Shown here piece after piece: positions 1 through 5,675 of a DNA stretch of 5,675 nucleotides. The first letter of the stretch is position 1, and every line of letters begins with the position of its first letter. The translations under genes and the position numbers were made by a program. Source of the DNA: an uncultured Lachnospiraceae bacterium (GTDB taxonomy: Bacteria > Bacillota > Clostridia > Lachnospirales > Lachnospiraceae); assembly GCA_947594085.1 (NCBI GenBank), contig CANQEB010000173.1, forward strand, positions 1-5,675, given 5' to 3'. The notes under the pieces were generated by a model that had not been told where the DNA came from, did no database searches, and worked only from the letters and a program-made list of their open reading frames with translations.

Positions 1-1
1 C

Positions 2-1144
2 TCACAATTGATAGACTGCATCCGCCCTGGTCGTCACCGTCTCCGGCGCTTCTGCCCTGTCATCGGAAGCATACAAATGGCATGGATACCAGCTTGCCAA
101 ATTGGAATAGTAACCGCTGTTGCGATTGTAGCCTGCCTGGTCCTGAAAATGCCACCATTCCGAGCCAAGCCCGGTCAGCCCAGCCTCAATCATGTAAGCA
201 CACATCCGTTTCGCATCCTCTGTCATCGTGCTGACAAAATTATCCGCGTAATAGCTGTAAGGCTTTCCGTAAAGGTCTGCCGCCATCCGTCCACCGGAAG
301 CGTTCAGCAGCACGGCATCTCCGGAGAGAACATGCATTTTGGTAGGCATGTCAACCTCCTCCAGACCTCTCACCATCGTCACGTCAATCGCACAGCCGAT
401 GTTGTGAGCGGAAAGCGCGGCCGCCACGAAAAAGCTCGTATCATAACCGCCCAGAAACAGAGACCCTCCGCTCTGATTATAAAGACTGTTGAACGATGAG
501 CTCATCAAATGTGTCGCCACATTCGTCCGGTAAGCGTCATAAATCTTGAAATTATATCCATCTGCTGCCGCCATATTGCGGGCCGCGGAGATCCGTTCTG
601 CCGCAGTAAACAAAATCGGGATGATAAACTCGTATTTTCCGAGCTTCTCATTCCACACCTTGCCCGCTCTATCCACAGCAGACGTATTGTCGTAAAAGTC
701 AAGAACATCGCCATTATAGTAGAGTTGTTCACCGAAAATGCTCAGCTTCAGATTTGCCGTTCCGCGCTCGGTCGTCGAAGTGAAGATCGAGCCTGTAGCA
801 TTCGTCAAATTGTAGATTATATCCGGCTCTACATCAGGCAGATTGATTAGGACATTGCCGATATCCACATACCCGGTCATGCCGTTGTACTCAATCTGCA
901 AAAGCTCTTCGTTGTATCTGTCGAGTATCCGAAACGGCTCTTTCGCCTCGATCGTCCCGATAGGGCTCATGTCCTCCTGGTAGACTGTGAGGGAAGTCGT
1001 GCCCCAGCCCGTGGCACCTGAGATACTTGCGGAAAACCCCTCCGCGTGTGCACGCAAAAAGAAGCCTGTTCCGACCGCAAATGATATCGAAACCATCAGA
1101 ACAAGAGCATATAATATGCCAAATCTGCATTTTCTCACACGCAT
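2..1144 (-). CDS. Exported SH3b-linked VanX-type D-Ala-D-Ala peptidase (M15D)
   Basis: Predicted zinc peptidase that cleaves D-Ala-D-Ala dipeptide or the D-Ala terminus of peptidoglycan stems outside the membrane. The 380-residue protein starts with a basic, hydrophobic signal peptide ending near Ala-His-Ala (about residue 34). Residues about 44-100 resemble a bacterial SH3 domain (ends in NGMTGYVDIGNV). The C-terminal half is M15D-like: IYDAYR with Arg206, SAHNIGCAID supplying zinc ligands His247 and Asp254, and SEWWHF supplying catalytic Glu329 and zinc ligand His332. These correspond to the known VanX active-site residues. I chose the ATG at 1144 because GGGAGGG lies 7 bases upstream; an in-frame ATG at 1195 would put 17 charged residues before the signal peptide and lacks a comparable ribosome site. 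The TGA stop is at 2-4, so the gene is complete. Classical VanX is cytoplasmic and lacks SH3b, so this is more likely a wall-maturation enzyme than a vancomycin-resistance gene. Whether it acts as dipeptidase or carboxypeptidase cannot be told from sequence. Confidence 0.88.
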   Translation of the reverse strand: MRVRKCRFGILYALVLMVSISFAVGTGFFLRAHAEGFSASISGATGWGTTSLTVYQEDMSPIGTIEAKEPFRILDRYNEELLQIEYNGMTGYVDIGNVLINLPDVEPDIIYNLTNATGSIFTSTTERGTANLKLSIFGEQLYYNGDVLDFYDNTSAVDRAGKVWNEKLGKYEFIIPILFTAAERISAARNMAAADGYNFKIYDAYRTNVATHLMSSSFNSLYNQSGGSLFLGGYDTSFFVAAALSAHNIGCAIDVTMVRGLEEVDMPTKMHVLSGDAVLLNASGGRMAADLYGKPYSYYADNFVSTMTEDAKRMCAYMIEAGLTGLGSEWWHFQDQAGYNRNSGYYSNLASWYPCHLYASDDRAEAPETVTTRADAVYQL

Positions 1145-1151
1145 CTCATTT

Positions 1152-1158
1152 CCCTCCC
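1152..1158 (-). promoter_or_regulatory. Ribosome binding site of the M15D peptidase gene
   Basis: On the minus strand GGGAGGG stands 7 bases before the ATG at 1144. It decides the start: the longer in-frame ATG at 1195 lies upstream of this site and has no such purine-rich block in front of it. Confidence 0.8.
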
Positions 1159-1253
1159 ATCGTCGTTTTTTATGTAACCTGTGAAGGTAGGCCAAAATAT
1201 TTTCTATTTTATCAGCTATCGTTGATTGTCTTCTTTCGCTTCGTCAAACCAGG

Positions 1254-3488
1254 TTAGAATTCTACTGTCTTCTGCACCGAGTGTGCCACCGGGTAAGAGC
1301 CATAGCCATATATTCCGGCACACCATCCAGCCCACTGTGCCTCTGGGTCGTAGTGATACCCATTAATCATGACCCAGGAATGTCTGGTCATACCATCTGC
1401 AGCTCCATCCCTTGAACCGGAAACTCTGCCACACACCACTTCCGGGCTATATCCGATCCCTTCAGCCAGGGCTGCAAACGCACAGGCAAAGCCATAACAG
1501 TTCCCGCTTCCACTGCTCAAAACATCGAGCGCCATAGCTCTCTGCCAGCCTTCCGCATTCAAATCCGGATACTTTCCGGCATAAGAGATATTGCCTCTGG
1601 TCACATATCTCCAACACGCAGACAGTTTATCCCTCTGCGTCATCGTGTCATCCGTAATTGAATTCAAAATCTGAAGCACTTTTATCTTCAAACGCGTGTC
1701 CGTGCTGTTCAGCGCGGCGCCATCTCTTCCAAAGCGGATCCCTTCGTACATCCCGGAACGCTTCAGGCGCCCCTCTGCATCAGAATAATACAATTTGTCT
1801 CCCAGCACCTTCCATCCTTCCGAAAGTGCTCCTCCGGCCATAACGTAGCAGAGCTCCCCGTCAATCTTCACAATGGTATCCTCTGCTGGCGTAAAGCGCA
1901 AATAACGATAATAGTTGCCGTCTTCCTCCACGACTACAAGCTCTGGCACAGGCTCTGTCTCGGTCTCCGTCTCCTGTCCTTCCTGTGTATTTTCTGCAGC
2001 AGACAAATTTTCTTCCACAATCACAGCAACCTTGGAAATATAGCCTTCTCGTCCATCTTTCAGAGAAATTTTAAACCATTTTCCAGACTCGGCAATCACC
2101 TTGATCGAAGAGCCCTTGTCAGCCACCGTAATCTTATCGCAATCCAATCCCGCTCCTGAGCGCACATACGCGGTACTGATAACCGTCATAGTTTGCGGCA
2201 CATCAAAAACAATCTCGTCTCCCTCTTCCGTGAGTCTGCCCGCTTTCCCGGTTTTCGCGGAAGTATACTTTATCGCCAGAAAGCTTCCATACACAACCAG
2301 ATGCGGAGATCTGATGTCTTCCTTCTCCACCTCGGAAAACGTGTGCTCCTCGCCCTCTTCGTCTACCAGCGTCATCACATCTCCTGCCAGGTGTGCCTCT
2401 GTAAATGCCAGCCCTGTACGGTTGTCAAGCGTCAGGACATTCTCTCCTTCCTCATTGACTGCCAACTCTGTTGCCGTCTCGGGTTCTGTTTCTGTCTCGG
2501 ATTCTGCCTCCCCATCCGATTCTGCTTCTGTCTCAGACTCCATTTTGTCGGATGTGAGGCTCTCCGACTGTGGCTCCGTCTCAGCTTCTTCGGCATCTTC
2601 CGATTTTATCTCCAGAGACACCTCGTAGATGTCTTCAGCCTTGTAGAGCTCCTCGTAAAGGTCAGATTCCGTATCCAATTTATAGAATTTCAGAGCTGAA
2701 TCCGCCTCATATTTATCCAAATTCGTGTCAAAGACAAACCATTTTCCCTCAAGCTCAACCTCCGTCCACGCATGCGGCTGCCAGGACGTCGCAGAAAAGC
2801 CGTCCGTCGTCCCGACACAAATTCTCACCTCATAGTCTGTAGCTTCTTTTGCCAGAAAGCCATACAGCGCGGCATAGTGATAACAGCTTCCCGCCATATC
2901 GGAGAGCATTTCAGCGGCATAATCCTGCTGCCATCCGTCGTATGGTTTGAAGCCTAATTTCCTCGCGTAGCTATATTCATCCTCAACATATTGGAACAGC
3001 GTCTTAAGCTTCGCCTCCGGATCGCTGACAAGTCCTGCCTCACTCTCGACAACCGTTTCAAGCATACTTTGGAAATCTGACTGTTGTGTTTCCAGGGCGC
3101 TTGCGCCCATATAATATGTAACGTCTTTTGTCTCATAGACGTAAACTACAAAATTATCATAGTACCATGTACCGTCTTCGCCAGTTTCCTTGCCGCTCTT
3201 TCCGAACCAGCATCCCTGACCAAAATATTCCTTGTCATTCGGCTGGCCAATCAGCTTCAGCAGCGGCGTGATATCCGACTCTTCCTGGGCGGCCTCGCGC
3301 AATTCACTTGTTTTCTCTTCATCTAATTCTGCATCCTCCGAATATGAACAGAACTCACCATCGATGACCTGAATTCCTGCCAATGCCTCCGTCTCGGTCT
3401 CTGCAGCTGACATCTGAAACGGTACACCTGGGTAAAAAGCCAATACCACAGCCAGAATCAATGCCAGTATTTTTTCTCCCTGTCTCAC
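1254..3488 (-). CDS. Exported protein with two transglutaminase-like domains and an SH3b domain
   Basis: A 744-residue secreted or wall-associated protein of unknown substrate. Order of parts: signal peptide (about 1-28, ending near MSA); a first transglutaminase-like core (about 160-256) with GSCYHY Cys202, PHAW His239 and FDTN Asp254; an acidic Glu/Thr/Ser linker (about 294-340); an SH3b-like domain (about 432-490, with YVRSGAG and GREGYISKV); a second acidic linker (about 498-517); a short stretch resembling a single wall-binding aromatic repeat (about 557-591, GWKVLGDKLYYSDAEGRLK); and a second transglutaminase-like core (about 600-716) with GNCYGF Cys664, RHSW His703 and YDPE Asp714. Both cores keep the Cys-His-Asp triad of the superfamily, which includes peptidases as well as cross-linking enzymes; direction of catalysis is not inferable. 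The start is GTG, supported by GGAGG 8 bases upstream and by the signal peptide beginning right there. Stop is TAA at 1254-1256. A sigma-A type promoter lies about 75-100 bases upstream. The SH3b domain is shared with the downstream peptidase, suggesting a common wall location. Confidence 0.85.
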   Translation of the reverse strand: MRQGEKILALILAVVLAFYPGVPFQMSAAETETEALAGIQVIDGEFCSYSEDAELDEEKTSELREAAQEESDITPLLKLIGQPNDKEYFGQGCWFGKSGKETGEDGTWYYDNFVVYVYETKDVTYYMGASALETQQSDFQSMLETVVESEAGLVSDPEAKLKTLFQYVEDEYSYARKLGFKPYDGWQQDYAAEMLSDMAGSCYHYAALYGFLAKEATDYEVRICVGTTDGFSATSWQPHAWTEVELEGKWFVFDTNLDKYEADSALKFYKLDTESDLYEELYKAEDIYEVSLEIKSEDAEEAETEPQSESLTSDKMESETEAESDGEAESETETEPETATELAVNEEGENVLTLDNRTGLAFTEAHLAGDVMTLVDEEGEEHTFSEVEKEDIRSPHLVVYGSFLAIKYTSAKTGKAGRLTEEGDEIVFDVPQTMTVISTAYVRSGAGLDCDKITVADKGSSIKVIAESGKWFKISLKDGREGYISKVAVIVEENLSAAENTQEGQETETETEPVPELVVVEEDGNYYRYLRFTPAEDTIVKIDGELCYVMAGGALSEGWKVLGDKLYYSDAEGRLKRSGMYEGIRFGRDGAALNSTDTRLKIKVLQILNSITDDTMTQRDKLSACWRYVTRGNISYAGKYPDLNAEGWQRAMALDVLSSGSGNCYGFACAFAALAEGIGYSPEVVCGRVSGSRDGAADGMTRHSWVMINGYHYDPEAQWAGWCAGIYGYGSYPVAHSVQKTVEF
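1938..1997 (-). repeat. Short Glu/Thr-rich linker coding repeat
   Basis: Codes residues about 498-517 of the double-transglutaminase protein (ENTQEGQETETETEPVPE). Alternating GAG/GAC-type Glu and ACN Thr codons make a short imperfect repeat. It separates the SH3b domain from the C-terminal part and is most simply a flexible, extracellular spacer. Confidence 0.6.
2469..2609 (-). repeat. Acidic Glu/Ser/Thr low-complexity linker
   Basis: Codes residues about 294-340 of the double-transglutaminase protein, a run dominated by Glu, Ser, Thr and Ala (for example ESETEAESDGEAESETE). The DNA is a degenerate hexamer-like repeat of Glu plus Thr/Ser codons. It divides the N-terminal transglutaminase core from the SH3b half. 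Such tracts can change length by slippage, and they produce the long serine-rich open frames seen on the opposite strand here. Confidence 0.7.
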
Positions 3489-3496
3489 TCTGCTAT

Positions 3497-3501
3497 CCTC
3501 C
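3497..3501 (-). promoter_or_regulatory. Ribosome binding site for the GTG-start transglutaminase gene
   Basis: GGAGG on the minus strand, 8 bases before the GTG at 3488. With the signal peptide that follows, it fixes a non-ATG start for the 744-residue protein. Confidence 0.8.
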
Positions 3502-3563
3502 GCGTACTCTTCTTCTCTGATAGTTTAAAACCCATCTTTTTCTGTTTTTTCCATAATATATTA

Positions 3564-3591
3564 ATTTTACCATCGTCGAAAGGAGTGTCAA
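3564..3591 (-). promoter_or_regulatory. Sigma-A type promoter for the two exported proteins
   Basis: On the minus strand a perfect -35 box TTGACA (3586-3591) is followed after 16 bases by TAAAAT (3564-3569), one mismatch from the vegetative -10 consensus. An A-rich stretch just upstream of the -35 (about 3594-3608) could act as an UP element. Expected start of transcription is near 3557, giving a leader of about 69 bases. The downstream peptidase gene has no equally good promoter of its own, so this one may drive both genes. Confidence 0.75.
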
Positions 3592-3686
3592 TACTTTTTT
3601 CGTATTTTGTGAGCGGTGAGAGATCCGATTATTCCCAGTGCGATAATTCACGCTTTTTGAAAGCTGACTTGCCCGGATATTGATTG

Positions 3687-3724
3687 CCGGAATTAAAAAC
3701 CTGGAGGGCAGGTTCTAATTCCGG
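3687..3724 (-). terminator. Intrinsic terminator downstream of spoIVB, inside a larger dyad
   Basis: On the minus strand AACCTG, a 5-base loop CCCTC, then CAGGTT form a 6-bp stem (3698-3714) running directly into a T-rich stretch TTTAATT. It lies about 84 bases past the spoIVB stop and would end that transcript. The stem is embedded in an outer 9-bp perfect inverted repeat (CCGGAATTA at 3687-3695 with TAATTCCGG at 3716-3724), so the complete structure is a long hairpin with a 2x1 internal loop. On the plus strand the dyad is followed by TTTT, so it could work both ways, although no plus-strand gene enters it here. Confidence 0.7.
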
Positions 3725-3797
3725 TTTTCATCCTCAAATATTTCACCATCCGTCTTCAACTAATTATAGCAAAAACAGGCGAAAAGTAAACACTTAT

Positions 3798-5072
3798 TCA
3801 GTGCCCCAGCATGCTCTCCACGAAGATCCCGTAACCCTTCTTCGCGTCCTGCACGAACACGTGCGTCACAGCACCCACAATTCGGCCATTTTGCAAGATC
3901 GGCGACCCCGACATTCCCTGAACGATCCCGCCGGTCAACTCGAGAAGCGCCGGATCCGTCACCTCGATCACCATACCCTTGTTGACATCGCTGCCATTCA
4001 AGCGGATCTCACGGATATTGACCGCGTACTCCCTGCACGTCCCGTCCACCGAGCAGAGAATCGTCGCCGGGCCCTGCACGACCTCCTGTTTGTATGCTGT
4101 CTCATATAATTTCATCTTCTCCGACATCGCCGGAAAACCGATCGCTCTTCCGTAGATTCCATCCTTGCGATTCTCCTCGATTTTGCCGATCTTATAGCCT
4201 TCGCTGTAATGAATCACGCCCGCAAGTTCACCCGGCACACCCTGTGAGCCTTTGATAATCGATATCACATCGGCATCATAGAGGATCCCGCCGCTGATAT
4301 CCAAAAGCTCACCCGTATCTATGTCGCTGATCCCATGTCCAAGCGCGCCAAAGTTTCCTTTTGCATCCACGTAGGTCAACGTTCCAATCCCTTGCGTGTC
4401 ATTGCGTACCCAAATACCTGCTTTGTATGTGCCGTTTTCGTCCTTCACCGGATGAACCTTGAGGCTGATCTGCTCGCCGGCACGATCTACCGCCAGCACC
4501 ACATCTTCGCCACCGCAAGCGCTGATGCACTCGACAAGCCGCTCCTTCGTATTGGTCTCAACACCGTTGACAGACTTGATGTAATCGCCCGATTTCACAA
4601 TGTTCTCCGCCGGGCAACACAAGCTCCCATCTTCGCCCTGAATCTCGGCAGTCTCTATGACCATAACCCCGTCTGTTTTCAGATAAATTCCAATCGGCGT
4701 GCCGCCCACATAGACTTGCTTCCGCGGAACAACGCTCACCGTCACCATCTTCAGAGGGATTTTCCCGAACAAGCGGTACATAATCTTGTAGGTCTCCGGG
4801 ACAGCGTTTTCGTTTAATGTCTCTCCCACCTCCATCAATTTCGTCCCGCTCTGCTCCGTCTCCTGTGATAGACTCTCCCGCGCACTGATCTCCTTCGTGA
4901 TGAATCGGTCAAACGCATTGTGAAACAGCTCCGGAAGCTCACCCGCGTCCGACACCTGCATTTGCGAAGGAATCTGCGCGCGCACTGCAGCCAGACTGCA
5001 AACGCCTAGACCGACAATCCCGAACCCCAGTAAAACACACACAAATCCCCTGTACTTCTGCCTGACATTCAT
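3798..5072 (-). CDS. spoIVB: SpoIVB, forespore PDZ serine peptidase (S55)
   Basis: SpoIVB is made in the forespore, crosses into the space between the spore membranes and cleaves SpoIVFA, releasing processing of pro-sigma-K in the mother cell (known from Bacillus subtilis). Numbered from the ATG at 5072 (424 aa): an N-terminal membrane segment (about 9-31); a PDZ domain (about 115-205, with GTPIGIYLKTDGVMVI and the GDYIKSVNG loop); and a C-terminal peptidase domain. FGALGHG gives His246, TDPALLEL gives Asp373 and GMSGSPI gives Ser388. The His-to-Ser distance of 142 and Asp-to-Ser distance of 15 equal those of the B. subtilis triad (236/363/378), so the enzyme looks intact. A GTG three codons earlier (5081) is an alternative start; I prefer the ATG because GGGGTG lies 6 bases before it, but the ribosome site is not strong for either. 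TGA stop at 3798-3800. It follows recN, as usual, behind a terminator, so it needs its own promoter, expected to be sigma-G type; I could not find a clear one. Confidence 0.95.
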   Translation of the reverse strand: MNVRQKYRGFVCVLLGFGIVGLGVCSLAAVRAQIPSQMQVSDAGELPELFHNAFDRFITKEISARESLSQETEQSGTKLMEVGETLNENAVPETYKIMYRLFGKIPLKMVTVSVVPRKQVYVGGTPIGIYLKTDGVMVIETAEIQGEDGSLCCPAENIVKSGDYIKSVNGVETNTKERLVECISACGGEDVVLAVDRAGEQISLKVHPVKDENGTYKAGIWVRNDTQGIGTLTYVDAKGNFGALGHGISDIDTGELLDISGGILYDADVISIIKGSQGVPGELAGVIHYSEGYKIGKIEENRKDGIYGRAIGFPAMSEKMKLYETAYKQEVVQGPATILCSVDGTCREYAVNIREIRLNGSDVNKGMVIEVTDPALLELTGGIVQGMSGSPILQNGRIVGAVTHVFVQDAKKGYGIFVESMLGH

Positions 5073-5140
5073 CCTTTGCACCCCACTTCTCTATATGATC
5101 AATGAATTTCGTTTTTGTAAAAAATACAGTATACACTTTT

Positions 5141-5159
5141 GCTGCGCGTCCCGCGCTGC
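5141..5159. other. GC-rich hairpin between recN and spoIVB
   Basis: An inverted repeat with arms GCTGCGCG and CGCGCTGC around a 3-base loop: seven G-C pairs with one T-T mismatch. It is not followed by a T tract on the minus strand (AAAAG follows) and so is not a standard terminator of recN, which has a better one about 40 bases earlier. It lies about 70 bases upstream of the spoIVB start. Its role is unknown; it could be an operator-like dyad or chance. Confidence 0.45.
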
Positions 5160-5194
5160 GATAACAGCTGGTTTTCATATGCGAGTCTGCGCAT

Positions 5195-5233
5195 AACAAA
5201 AATGCAGAGCACTGTATCACCAGCCTCTGCATT
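5195..5233 (-). terminator. Intrinsic terminator of recN
   Basis: On the minus strand AATGCAGAG (5225-5233) and CTCTGCATT (5201-5209) form a perfect 9-bp stem with a 15-base loop that can add an inner CTG/CAG pairing. The stem ends in T's and continues TTTGTT. It begins about 28 bases past the recN stop, the usual spacing, and separates recN transcription from spoIVB. Confidence 0.88.
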
Positions 5234-5261
5234 CAGTATGTGGAGTTCTCATCGTTTGACT

Positions 5262-5675
5262 CTAGTATATTTTTGCGTTTTTTGCCAGTTCTTTCATTTC
5301 GCGCGCATTCTCCATCACCGCCGGTGTGATCTTCGCGCCGCCGAGGATACGCGCGAGCTCCTCGACGCTCTCCTCCTCGTTCAGCAAGCCGATATTCGTC
5401 ACGGTCTTGCTGTCCGCAGGCTTCTTCTCGATAATAAAATGGTGATCTGCCATCGACGCAATCTGTGCCAAATGTGTGATGCATAGAACCTGGTGTTTCC
5501 TGGCGATCACCGCCATTTTCTCGGAAACCTTCTGCGCTGTGCGGCCACTGATGCCGGCGTCGATTTCATCGAAGATCAGCGTTCCGATCTCATCCCGGTC
5601 CGCCATGACTGCCTTAAGTGCAAGCATGATCCGCGAAAGCTCTCCGCCGGACGCCACACTCGCAAGAGGCTTAAG
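5262..5675 (-). CDS. recN: RecN, DNA repair ATPase, C-terminal part (5' end outside window)
   Basis: RecN is an SMC-like ABC ATPase recruited to double-strand breaks, working with RecA in recombinational repair in the cytoplasm. The window holds the last 137 residues; the full family length is about 550, so the Walker A and coiled-coil parts lie beyond 5675. Visible in order: KPLASVASGGELSR containing the ABC signature, TLIFDEIDAGISG with the Walker B Asp-Glu and D-loop, and the switch-histidine segment CITHLAQIAS. The frame is open to the last base of the window; the GTG at 5657 encodes an internal Val, not a start. Stop TAG at 5262-5264, followed by a strong terminator. The neighbouring spoIVB agrees with the conserved recN-spoIVB order. 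Confidence 0.96.
   Translation of the reverse strand, partial: LKPLASVASGGELSRIMLALKAVMADRDEIGTLIFDEIDAGISGRTAQKVSEKMAVIARKHQVLCITHLAQIASMADHHFIIEKKPADSKTVTNIGLLNEEESVEELARILGGAKITPAVMENAREMKELAKNAKIY

Larger units (their letters stand above)
3489..3797. other. 309-base intergenic region between spoIVB and the transglutaminase gene
   Basis: No convincing gene on either strand. Reading leftward on the minus strand it holds the spoIVB-side terminator hairpin (3687-3724), about 90 bases with only weak dyads (an imperfect GATTAT/ATAATT pair at 3627-3648 and GCTTT/AAAGC at 3652-3664), then an A-rich stretch, a promoter (3564-3591), a leader of about 69 bases, and GGAGG at 3497-3501 before the GTG at 3488. 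In related sporeformers spo0A normally begins in this position; I see no remnant of it. Confidence 0.7.

Noticed and set aside
8..499. 163-codon open frame on the plus strand
   Set aside because: Opposite the active-site half of the M15D peptidase; Arg/His-rich composition typical of an antisense shadow.
1217..1247. Possible promoter TTGACG for the peptidase gene
   Set aside because: The -35-like hexamer is good on the minus strand, but no -10 better than three of six matches lies at 16-19 bases.
1175..1256. 7-base inverted repeat TAACCTG/CAGGTTA bracketing the gap between the two exported genes
   Set aside because: Arms are 68 bases apart, one overlaps the stop codon, and no T tract follows; likely chance and not a terminator.
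2101..2628. 175-codon Ser-rich open frame on the plus strand
   Set aside because: It is the complement of the Glu/Thr/Ser linker region of the transglutaminase gene; low-complexity composition, no recognisable domain, and the minus-strand protein is clearly real.
4335..4817. 160-codon open frame on the plus strand
   Set aside because: Lies wholly opposite spoIVB, whose catalytic motifs and PDZ domain are conserved; the product has no recognisable features.
5085..5140. Sigma-G promoter for spoIVB
   Set aside because: GTATA and CATTGAT-like hexamers exist but none pair at 17-18 bases with an acceptable match to the forespore consensus; a promoter is expected but I cannot place it.
4939..5232. 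97-codon minus-strand open frame across the recN-spoIVB gap
   Set aside because: It runs through the recN terminator and into spoIVB in another frame, with a cysteine-rich product resembling nothing and no good ribosome site.

Overview
The window looks like chromosomal DNA of an endospore-forming Clostridia. Lachnospiraceae is my best guess, because exported proteins with Glu/Thr/Ser-rich linkers, SH3b domains and transglutaminase-like domains are common there. All four genes I accept lie on the minus strand, so transcription runs from high to low coordinates. Long open frames on the plus strand are shadows of these genes.

Right part (3798-5675): the 3' end of recN (DNA repair ATPase, cut by the window edge) is closed by a strong intrinsic terminator. 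It is followed by spoIVB, the membrane-anchored PDZ/serine protease of the forespore that signals activation of late mother-cell gene expression. The recN-spoIVB pair is the conserved Firmicutes order, and spo0A normally comes next.

Middle (3489-3797): instead of spo0A there is a 309-base gap. It holds a spoIVB-proximal terminator and, further on, a good sigma-A type promoter (TTGACA, 16 bases, TAAAAT) facing the next gene.

Left part (2-3488): two exported, probably cell-wall-associated proteins in tandem. The first (744 aa, GTG start) carries two separate transglutaminase-like domains, each with a visible Cys-His-Asp triad, around acidic linkers and an SH3b domain. The second (380 aa from the preferred start) has a signal peptide, an SH3b-like region and a VanX-type M15D D-Ala-D-Ala peptidase domain with complete metal and catalytic residues. 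Only 109 bases separate them and I see no terminator between them, so they may share the upstream promoter and act together on peptidoglycan. The strongest candidate for novelty is this two-gene wall-modifying module, sitting where spo0A would be expected next to a sporulation gene. I see no phage, IS, CRISPR, tRNA or rRNA signal.
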